Below are positions 11,121 through 20,227 of a stretch of DNA of 64,000 bases, in pieces. The notes under the pieces were generated by a model. That model made no database searches and was not told where the DNA came from. It saw only the letters and a program-made list of their open reading frames with translations. The position numbers and the translations under genes were made by a program. Source of the stretch: Venturia oleaginea (lineage: Eukaryota; Ascomycota; Dothideomycetes; Venturiales; Venturiaceae); assembly GCA_013176395.1 (NCBI GenBank), contig JABMLP010000024.1, positions 1 to 64,000 of the forward strand. The letters are read 5' to 3'. Positions within the stretch are counted from its first letter, which is position 1, and each line of letters opens with the position of its first letter.

Positions 11121-12162
11121 TAATCCGGCACGTCTCGTAGGTACGCCTTCTGCCTCCGCCTCCTCTCTCTTTCCCTATGTAGGTGCAGGATCTTTATCGC
11201 ATTGTCTTTGTTCATGAATGGAAACCACCAAAAACGGCATCCAGTCTGTTCGTCCATGATGCCTTGTGTAACAATAACTAAATCCCTATATCAACAACTC
11301 TTGTCTTCCCCAATCAAAATGAATTATAGAGGTAATCGTTTTCGATCTCAATTCGATCAACAATGGTGCACAGATTGTTCAAACTCTTGCGCTGTACACA
11401 CGTCAGCCTAGCCAAGACCTTAATATTCTAAGCTAGAACAATTTTCTCCAAGACAAGTACACTCCGGCACCCAATGCGGGATTCCTAACAAAAAGGCCGC
11501 CAGATTCCTCGTTGCCTTCAACAGGTCTCGCCCACGAAGCCTTCCACTCCCATTATTGTTTTCCCGATGCTCGATGCTGTAGAGATGCCTGCCCTCGTGC
11601 CAGAGCGCCTTCATCTTTTTTGGGGGAGGGAGACTCATTCTCGGTATCCCCAGAGGGTGAAGCTCGCTGTGCTTGTTATCAGTCAAGGATCGAAGATGTT
11701 GGATATCATTTACATATCTTTTTCGATGGTGGCGATGAGAGCTGCTGGTAAAGAGATTAAGGCATAGATATACGCATGTTGAGCAGCAATTGCTTCGCAA
11801 ATAATGAGTGTGAAGCGTAAGAAAGTAAGATGAGAAGACGCGTCAAACTAATTGATTGCTCGAAAAGGGAATCTTGCTTAGGGGCTGTTCGGTTCGGATT
11901 TGAATCTGCAGCCCTTCTTAGGTTTTTGGTGTAGGGATATTGTCTGAAGCGTAATTTAGGAGTTACGGCCTTACTTAGCAGATTAGCGATCGTGTCGTTC
12001 GTCATAGAAACCTCCTGCCCCCACCCACCTCTTTCTCCCCTCCTGTCAACGCGCTAGGCGCCTTTATCGCTTTCCAAAGCCTCTAGTAATAATAACTGGC
12101 AGAGAGAGATAGAGGAAGATAAAGAGTTTAAGTAATAGGATACTATCAATAATAGTAATAGC
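11121..12162. other. intergenic region leading into repeat cluster
   Basis: 3' flank of the rhomboid gene. Several short frames exist on the minus strand (11420-12005), but none shows a domain, signal or coding-like composition. Toward 12060 the sequence becomes repetitive and TA-rich, as in the adjacent mobile-element cluster. Confidence 0.45.
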
Positions 12163-12395
12163 TGTCACGGGAGCAATAGAAGCAGTCGTAGATCACGTTG
12201 ACAAATGATTAGCCGTGCTAGCTATAAGCGGGCGTGATAGAAGTCAATGGTAGTATCGTTCTAAGGATCAAAACATTGCGTGAAGAATCTAAGTACAGGG
12301 AGGAATCGCAAGGTATATATGGGATTCCTTGGTTCGTGCGCTGAAGTCACGTGTATACCAGTTCATGGTAACATTCTCAGTGTCACTCCGTGACA
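12163..12395. mobile_element. solo-LTR-like element with 5-bp target duplication
   Basis: 233 bp bounded by TGTCACGG at the left and CCGTGACA at the right, i.e. TG...CA ends with short inverted repeats. It is flanked by the direct repeat ATAGC (12158-12162 and 12396-12400). This is the signature of an integrase-type insertion, most simply a solo LTR of a retrotransposon. No internal coding sequence. Confidence 0.65.
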
Positions 12396-12415
12396 ATAGC
12401 TTGGTAGAGCTTCCC

Positions 12416-12760
12416 GTAAGTTGTTACGCAGAGGCTATGGCTCAAAGTAATATAGCTGGATTTGGCTAATCCGTACAGTAGGGTTCAAGTGGTCCGGGGC
12501 GACAATATCGTATCAAATAAGTGAAGCGAAGCTTGCAAGATATAAGAGTCGTGAATTGTACTAAGTAACTAAAAGCAATAGCGAAGTAACTAGAGAGTGA
12601 AGATACGAGACACTGAGGGAGCAGAGTCTCGTCCTATATATAGAGATCCATCTCCTAAGAAATCCTGCGCTCGCAACGCTCGCAATCGAGCGTGTCGAGC
12701 GCTCGCTTTGCCTAGGCTCGAGCGTTCACATGATCCTCCCGGTCCCTTGTAACAACTTAC
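12416..12760. repeat. LTR-like segment with 12-bp perfect inverted ends
   Basis: GTAAGTTGTTAC at 12416-12427 and its exact complement at 12749-12760 bracket 345 bp. The inside contains a TATA-like CTATATATAGAGA stretch, as in many LTR promoters. The nested TGTTAC...GTAACA ends would suit an LTR, but I find no matching direct target duplication, so the class is uncertain. Confidence 0.5.
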
Positions 12761-12824
12761 TAATCATAAAGGAAACGCGCCATACATGTCACTAAACGTT
12801 CCACGTGACAGTATCCGTAACATA

Positions 12825-14665
12825 ACGTAATCCACTATCGAGCGGTACACACCACCGAGCGGTACACATTTTCGTATCCTCATCGATTAACCCACAATGC
12901 CCCCACAACTAGTCAATACAAAGGCCCAGAAAGAGGGTCAACTACTCCTTGCTCATGACGCTTATTTGAAAGGCCATTTTCCAAGTATTCGAAAGGCCGC
13001 TGATGCCTGTTCTGTCCCATTTACTTCCCTTGCCTCCCGCCTTCGCGGACGCGCTTCACGCGTCGATTCGCGCCCAAATTGCCAAAAGCTTACGGATACG
13101 GAAGAGGAGGTCGTTGAGCATTGGATACTATCTATGGATGAAAGAGGTTATCCATTGACCGTTACTGGGGTACGCGATGCGGCAAAAATCGTACTCGAGC
13201 AGCGTGTAGGCTCAGATTGCAAAATCGGTGTCAATTGGCCTCAGCGATACATCAAACGCTGCCCTAGCCTCAAATCGCGATATTCACGCCGCTACGTAAT
13301 CAAAGGGCAAGATGCGAAGATCCAGCCCTTATTGGGGCCTGGTTTCGGCTTGTACAAAACACAATCGCTAAATACGGCATCCTCAATAACGATATCTATA
13401 ACTTCGACGAAACTGGCTTTGCAATGGGCCTTGCAAGTACCTCACGCGTAGTTACTGCCTCAGATAGGCGTGGCAGACCCCCTCAATTATAGCCTGGCGA
13501 TCGCGAATGGGTTACGGCAATCGAATCGATCAATGCGCTGGGTTGGAGCCTCCCGCGGATGGTGATCTTCAAAGGCAAGGTACATATATCGTCTTGGTAC
13601 GAAAACAACAATCTACCGCCTGGTTGGACAATCGCTTTGAGTACAAATGGATGGACTAATGACAAGCTTGGATTACATTGGTTAAAAGAGGTTTTCGAGC
13701 CAAATACAGCTGCAAGAAAGGTTGGTAGTTATCGACTACTAATTCTGGATGGCCACGGCAGCCACGCAACGCCAGAATTTGATCAATTTTGTGCAGACCG
13801 GATGATTATTACTCTTTGTATGCCACCGCATTCATCACATCCTCTTCAACCTCTCGATATTGGTTGTTTTTCGGTCCTCAAGCGTACCTACAGCCACCAA
13901 GTCTCGGAATATATGAGGCTTGGCATAAATCATATCGACAAAATTGAGTTCCTTCACGCCTTTAAAATTGCTCGAATTAGTGCCCTCACACTAAGCAATA
14001 TTCAACGCAGCTTCACTGCTGCCAGTCTCGTACCTTTTGATCCAGATCAGGTACTTTCAACCATCCAGATTAGGCCATCTACCCCTACAGCGCCCTTGGC
14101 CGCAAACCAAGAGCAATGGCAACCAGAAACACCTCAGAATCTAACCCAGTTAGAGCTGCAGGTAGCTACAATCAAAGGCTATCTTAAGAGACGTTCAAAA
14201 AGTCCACCAACACCAACAGATCAGGCCCTTAATCAGCTTGTCAGGGGCTGCCAGATCGCGATGCAAGGCGCCGCTTTACTAGCTGCGGAAAATGAGAAAT
14301 TAAGGGCTGCAAATGAGAGGCAGAAGCGAAAGAGGCAACTAAAAAGGAGATATATTAGTCAATCAAGCGCTTTAACTGTTGCAGAGGGCTCAAGCTTACT
14401 TCAACTTTCTAAAGAAGCTTCGGTTATCAGCAGTAACCAGGTTGATCAAGAGCCTTATATTGAGGAAGAACCACCAAATGAAGAGGAGAACATTGTAATT
14501 ACTTGTTTTATTTGTCGCAGTGGTGACCATTTTGCAATCAACTGTCAGAAATATAGATAGGAATATTTAAAAATGAGAGATTTATTGGTGCATAATAGAG
14601 TAATTGATGAGGATACGAAAATGTGTACCGCTCGGTGGTGTGTACCGCTCGATGGTGGATTACGT
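12825..14665 (+). mobile_element. pogo-type (Tc1/mariner) DNA transposon, copy 1
   Basis: 1841 bp with terminal inverted repeats of about 62 bp starting ACGTAATCCAC, flanked by TA on both sides (12823-12824 and 14666-14667). Each terminal repeat contains two direct copies of CGAGCGGTACACA separated by a few bases, probably paired transposase-binding sites. The element encodes a broken transposase (12897-14560) and is inserted inside the repeat cluster, next to LTR-like elements. Confidence 0.92.
12897..14560 (+). pseudogene. broken pogo transposase with C-terminal zinc knuckle
   Basis: The N-terminal 60 residues resemble a psq/CENP-B helix-turn-helix and are followed by a second DNA-binding domain. 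The DDE/D core keeps all three acidic positions: FDETGF, LILDGHGSH and PLDIGCF. The C-terminus has a basic coiled segment and a CCHC knuckle, CFICRSGDHFAINC. Two lesions break it: a small deletion near 13322-13335 that shifts the frame, and a TAG at 13490-13492 where Gln is expected, a C-to-T change in a CpA context that fits RIP. The first frame ends at 13451 and the rest continues in another frame to 14560. It cannot make a full transposase as written. Confidence 0.9.
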
Positions 14666-14690
14666 TAAGCCAACTAGAATCTCTGGTAGG

Positions 14691-14947
14691 TGTCACGGGG
14701 CGAGTTCGGGTATCAGTAGGAAGGAGCAGCAGCAGGAACAGGTATCATTCAACAGGCTACATACGAACTGGCAGGCAAACCAACAGGCAGGTTTGACGAC
14801 AGGACGTAGCTCAAAGAGCCACATATTGGTTTGAAGCCACGCAGGCCTTTAAACCCTTTCCTCGGCAGAACTACGGTTCTGCCTTGATCACGTACCTTGG
14901 AGCCACCCCAACGGCGGGAGAGACTTGTCCGCGGTCGTACCGTGACA
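14691..14947. mobile_element. solo-LTR-like element with 5-bp target duplication
   Basis: 257 bp bounded by TGTCACGG and CCGTGACA, flanked by the direct repeat GTAGG (14686-14690 and 14948-14952). The termini match the element at 12163-12395, but I could not align the interiors by eye, so this may be a different family with the same end sequence. It lies between pogo copies 1 and 2. Confidence 0.68.
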
Positions 14948-14995
14948 GTAGGTTTCTAAGTAGGAGGGTCCCCCCTCCTGCTCAAGAACCTGCTA

Positions 14996-16459
14996 ACGTG
15001 TTTCACCACTCAGTGGGCCATCCCAGTCAGTGGGCCACCCTCACCACTAAATTTTATGTTATCGTCCAATAAATCTACCACCACTATGATCATTATCAAA
15101 ATAACTCTAATAATACATTCTCTAGGTATTTGGACATCGATTGATCTTATGACCTTGAATACCGCAGCCACTGCACGTTGGTAATGCTCGCTGTTGTACG
15201 ACGACTTCCTGATCTTGAACACTCTCTCCAGAGTTATTTTTGCCTCCCTGAACTAAGAACTGACCCTGTTGAGCCTGTAAAACGCCTCCATGTGCAATAT
15301 ATTGTCTACGATATTGTTGCTTCTGTTTTCGTCGTTGGTTCTCTACACGAAGCTTCTTATTCTCTTCTGCAAGTATCACTGCAGAATTCATTGCGACTTG
15401 GCATCCTTTGATAAGTTGACTGATTGCTTGACTGCTTGGGCTCTGAGATTGGCGATGAAGAAGGTCTCGGACGAGCTGAGCCTGCTGTTGAAACTGAGCT
15501 ATTGTACGAGGAGTTTCTGACGTCCACTGTGGTGCTACTCTATGGGGTGTTCCTGGTGGTGATGGCGTTTTGGTGACTGTAAGCGACGAAAGAACACGCT
15601 GCGGGTTGTATGGAACAAATCCAAGCTCATTAGTTGTCCAGCCATTATCGCTTACAGTAATAACCCAATCAGCCGGTAATGATGATACCAGTTTGATTGA
15701 TGCACTTTTCCAGGAAGGATAATGAATGGCGGTATCGCCCAGTCTGACGCGTTGATTCCCTCGATCGCTGTTGTCCATTCACGATTCCCTGGCTGTACGA
15801 CAGTTGCTCGTCCAACTGTATCTGCACTTGTTACCACCTTTGCAGTCGCAATAACCCCCATCATGAAGCCAGTCTCATCAAAATTGTATGTATCCTCCGT
15901 AAGGATACCGAACAATAGACGCATCTCTTCAACGCGCTGAAACCACGCGCTAATTATCACTGGATCTTCGTATTTTGCACGCTGTGAATGGAATTTGCGA
16001 TTCCACTTTGTACGAAGCTCAGTTTGAGTGGAGATAAAGCGGGATACCCAGTTCTTCCCGACTGGTTGTGGTGGAGGTTCTGTACCACGTTTTTCGAGTA
16101 AAACATTTGCCATTTGTCGTACGTCAATAATCTGAGGGGGAAATCCGCGTCGATCAAGGTACAAGATCCACTGAACTAGAGCCTGCTCTTCGTGTAGTTG
16201 TAACTTTCGTTTTTTGTGGTTGGATTCGCTCTGTGGTTTGATGCCTTCGAGACGACGCTGAAGTGTAGCTCGAGATATATCGTACAACGCTGAGATTTGA
16301 CGTTGACTTGAATTTTGATTCTTTTGAAAGCTTTGCTTCGCAACAAGTAATCTAGCCTCTTTGTGGGCTGATTCAGGCGTTGGTGTTGACATTATCGCAA
16401 TTATTGTACGAAGAGAATGGACTTTTTGATGGGGTGGCCCACTGAGTGGTGAAACACGT
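14996..16459 (-). mobile_element. pogo-type DNA transposon, copy 2 (internally deleted)
   Basis: 1464 bp with terminal repeats beginning ACGTGTTTCACCACTCAG and TA target duplications at 14994-14995 and 16460-16461. The left end carries a second partial copy of the CAGTGGGCCA segment. The element is shorter than its relatives because a central block of the transposase is missing. Confidence 0.9.
15122..16392 (-). pseudogene. pogo transposase lacking two catalytic aspartates
   Basis: The first frame (16392-15652) gives the helix-turn-helix region and the first catalytic motif NFDETGF. A one-base slip between about 15660 and 15710 moves the reading to a second frame that ends at 15122. Near 15617-15622 the text jumps from NGWTTNELGF straight to VPYNPQRV. 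Relative to copies 1 and 3 this removes roughly 100-150 residues, including the DGHxSH and PLD motifs. The C-terminal CCHC knuckle CSGCGIQGHKINRC is intact. It is catalytically dead but keeps the DNA-binding and zinc-knuckle parts. Confidence 0.88.
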
Positions 16460-17634
16460 TATAGGAGCTGTTTTTGGTACATAATTAACCGTACGAACAT
16501 ATAAAACGTCCTCTTCATTACCTTTATATTATGGTAGCCAATACATTAACTGGAATCTACCAGATTCCTCATTTTGAAGCGAATGAAACGATTTTTACGC
16601 CAAATTAGAGGCCTCAATCTGCAGTTTTGGCCGAATAGTACGTCAAAAACGCCTTAGATTAGACTCTGGATGGATGGATGGATGAATTCAATACACCCGT
16701 CGGGCCAGTATGGCTCCAGGGGGACACTACCGACTCTCTATTATACATTATATCCCACTGTCAACGCTCCCTTCATTCCAAGCCCAAACCTTAAATTTTA
16801 TAACGTATCTTTCCAACATACTCTGTTTTCAAATTGACCAAAACTCCGGAAACAACAACAAAAACGAAAGGCGCAACTTACCGTCTACCAATAGACTGAT
16901 AGGATCAGAGATTGGCGGTTAGTAAAAAGGGGGTGTCGGATCTAGGATTGCTGCTTGCATGGGTACTATCTTAATGAGTGAGTCCACATGCTCGGAGTTG
17001 GTTTCGTTAGAGACTATTCCGTCTCTCGGCTGAATCGTTTTGTAGCGTCTACGAACGCAATTGTCGCTCGCACCGCTGCTACATCCGGCGTCCATTTTGG
17101 ACCATCAATCATCTCTCCTCTTCTATTTGTAAGTGTTGAGCGGCCTCCTACTAAATAGGAGACGTCGCTCCTTGGTTCGGTCGCTTCTCTTAAGAGCCGT
17201 CGTTGCTCGCTCCATCGTTGATTAGACTCTGGCTGTTATGCGCATGGCCCATGGTTGGTATAGGCTAAGAGCCTAAGCCTGATTGAGCCTAGTATAGAGA
17301 CAGAACCTCATTGAGATTCTCTGTAGATACCTTCACTCCTTAACTGAATCTAAACAATCTTTGGCTACGAGTATGCTGCGTCTTTCCAGCTACCGTCCCG
17401 TAATACTGGCAGCCATATTCAACCCTCAACCGAACAGACCCTTACTCTAAAGTGTAATTAGTAGAGATACTCCGCCCGCTCTCCAAACCACCTTCCTATT
17501 CACCTTCATCTCTTCATGATACTTCTATATCTATCCTTTATTCTTAACTTCTTGATTGACGTACTGTAAGTTCGTACTGCGGTACATCACATGATGAAGT
17601 GATATTCATGGTCGATAACAATTAACGTGTTCCA
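16460..17634. other. repeat-flank DNA between pogo copies
   Basis: No supported gene. It includes a short (GGAT)n run near 16670-16683 and decayed, repeat-like sequence around 17040-17230. Confidence 0.45.
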
Positions 17635-19415
17635 CCACCCAACCGCTCAAAATCTGCCAAGACTTCTAACATTCCTCTTATGTGATTATGTCTGAACAAC
17701 GAAACGCAATATTACTCCAACACGAAGGGAGAATCCAGCTCGCACTTCAAGCCCTCCAAGCCGGCCAATTCCGAAGCCAACGGGCCGCCGCTCGTGCCTT
17801 TGACGTTAAACAGCGAATCCTCTCTGAGCGCGTTATAGGAGTCCCATTTATCCTCGAAACACCACCAAATGGTCGGAAACTCACCCTTAACGAAGAGCAA
17901 ACGCTTGTCCGATACATCCTTGACCTCGATTCGCGAGGATTTGCGCCCCGGCTTTGTGAGGTAGCAGATATGGTGGATAAACTGCTAGCTATACGCGGTG
18001 GAGAGCCAGTGGGCAAAAACTGGGCTGAGAGGTTCGTTACGCGCTCAGATGAGCTTAAGATGGCCTTCAGCCGAGCCAAGGATAGGCAGAGGATACTACA
18101 GGAAGATCCAGAGATTATTGGCGCGTGGTTCAAGCTCGTTGCAGATACCAAAGCCAAGTACGGCGTCCACGACGAGGATACACACAACTTTGACGAGATT
18201 GGCTTCCAGATGGGTGTTATTGGGTCAATGAAGGTCGTTACAGCCTCCGAGAGACGTACAAGGCCGGAACTCATTCAGCCGGGCGATCGCGAATGGGTTA
18301 CGGTTATCCAGAGTATCTGCGCCGCTGGTTATGCAACCCCACCCTTCATTATCTACAAAGGACGCGTTCACATCTCTGCGTGGTACGAGGAGGCAGATAT
18401 ACCGCGCAATTGGAAGCTTTCAGTCTCTGAGAACGGCTGGACAAATAACGCGCTTGGTCTTGAGTGGTTGAAGCATTTTGACGCGCATACAAAGGCGCGG
18501 CAGGTGGGGGGGGTACAGGCTACTTATTTTGGACGGCCATAAGAGCCATCTCAACCAGGATTTTAAGGACTACTGCCTCGAAAATAAGATCCTAACCCTC
18601 TGCATGCCATCGCACTCGTCGCATATACTCCAGCCCCTTGACGTGGTCTGCTTCTCGCCGTTGAAGCGCAAGTACTCCCAACGCATCCGGGACTTGGCGC
18701 CCCGACGCGTGTACCATATTAACAAGGAAGGCTTTCTCCCTGCCTTCAAAGACGCGTTTTTCGACGTGTTTACAAAAGAGAACTGTCAAAAGGCCTTTGA
18801 GACAGTAGGGCTAGTCCCTTATCGACGCGCAGGCGGTATTGGACCGCCAGAACCCCGTCTCCCAGAAACGCCGTGGCAGTCCAAGACTCCAAGTAATGCT
18901 TATGAATTTGGATCCCAATCCAAGCTCGTAAGCGAGTCTTTTACTCGGTCACCAGTTACTGCGCAGGCAGGCTTTTCCCAGCTTGTTAAGGACGCTGAAT
19001 TGATGCTTCACCAAAACGCTCCACTCGTTGCGCGCAACCACGAGCTTGAAGAGCAATTGGCAGTAATAACGAAGCGAAAATCGCGCAAAAGGAAGCGGAT
19101 CCAGCAAGGTGGTACTACAGAGTATGGGACTGCAGCAGTGCAGGTAGCTGCAGAGGCGTCTGTCGCGCCTCAGGGATCGAAGAAGGCTCGTGGTATCGGT
19201 GATCAAGAAATAGCCCCACAACTCAACGGCGCTGTAGGAACTGCGGCGTAACTGGGCATAATGCGCGAACTTGTAAAAAAGATGTCGAGATATCTTCTGA
19301 ATCAGATAGTAGCACGACGGACTTAGGATCTATTGTTGATAGCGAAAAAATTAAAGAGTCGTAACATGAGATGATCGTGCCAAGAAATTTTGAGCGGTTG
19401 GGTGGTGGAGTACGT
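17635..19415 (+). mobile_element. pogo-type DNA transposon, copy 3 (near-intact)
   Basis: 1781 bp. Terminal repeats begin ACGTGTTCCACCACCCAAC on the left and match the complement of the right end with a few changes. TA duplications are at 17633-17634 and 19416-19417. It belongs to the same subfamily as the deleted copy at 45506-46553. Confidence 0.92.
17682..19364 (+). pseudogene. pogo transposase, frame broken in a G homopolymer
   Basis: The first frame runs 17682-18542 and covers the helix-turn-helix domains and the first catalytic motif HNFDEIGF. An eight-G run near 18509-18516 holds one base too many; the rest (DGHKSH, PLDVVCF, coiled C-terminus) is open in the next frame to 19251. A further small deletion near 19210 and a TAA near 19249 remove the frame of the CCHC knuckle, which the related copy 4 retains. 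All three catalytic aspartates are present, so this copy is recently decayed, or the homopolymer shift is a sequencing error. Confidence 0.88.
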
Positions 19416-20227
19416 TATCAATTATGCTATTATTCCCAATATTGTTGTTGTTCACGACTGTCTTTGCGGTGACCAGGGCGCAAAGTCAAATTGAGCCGGC
19501 TGCGCCGATGAACAGAGACGTCGTCTGGATAAAGAGAAGAGAGATTACGTAAATCTACTAGAGAAAAGCTATTCCCTACGAAGTGTTCTAATTCTCTATA
19601 TATTGCTTACTCGATATAATCTACCCGAATCGAGTTTAAGAAGCTGAACAGCGACATTAAGGACGTAAACGAGATCTAGAACGGATAGGTTTAGGTTAAG
19701 ACTTAAGGCGCTTATTTTTAATCCATTCAATCCATATTAAAATGTACAAATACCTTAGACAGATTAAAAAGTTCTATAGTTTCGCAGCCAATCCATCGAG
19801 CCCAGCCAAGATGGATTGGATATTCTACGTCTCCAATTAGCTTGAATCAAATAGCCGCGCAACGTTCACTCCATCGAACATATTTAGGTTCTCAATTTGT
19901 GCAAGAGAATCATCACAGAATATCTAGGACTAGAGAGTAACGATCAAGAGCGCGCATTCGAGAGAGGGAGATCCCTGAGAGGCGCATACCGCAAGCTTAG
20001 GGTCAACTTTCAGGCCGTCGTACCTACTACGCCTTTCTAGGCAGACAGATGTGGTCTGTGGAAGCACAAGTGAAAGAGGAGCCCAACAAGGTCTCATATT
20101 TTACTGCGTAGCAAAGTAGACAAGACTGCCATCAATTGAGAGGGACTTCTGTTGGAGGTATACGCTATCTACACATCAAGAACAAGCGGTAAACGTGCTG
20201 GAGCACTCTACACATCAAATTGGTCGT
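19416..20227. other. TA-rich decayed repeat DNA
   Basis: About 800 bp without a gene. Many TpA steps and stop codons in all frames between roughly 19500 and 20000 look like old repeat sequence altered by RIP. I cannot assign a family. Confidence 0.45.

Noticed and set aside
11420..12005. Two minus-strand frames as genes
   Set aside because: No domain, splice structure or coding-like composition; they overlap repeat-flank sequence.
12416..12760. Confident solo LTR
   Set aside because: Ends are perfect inverted repeats but no direct target duplication is present, so kept only as an LTR-like repeat.
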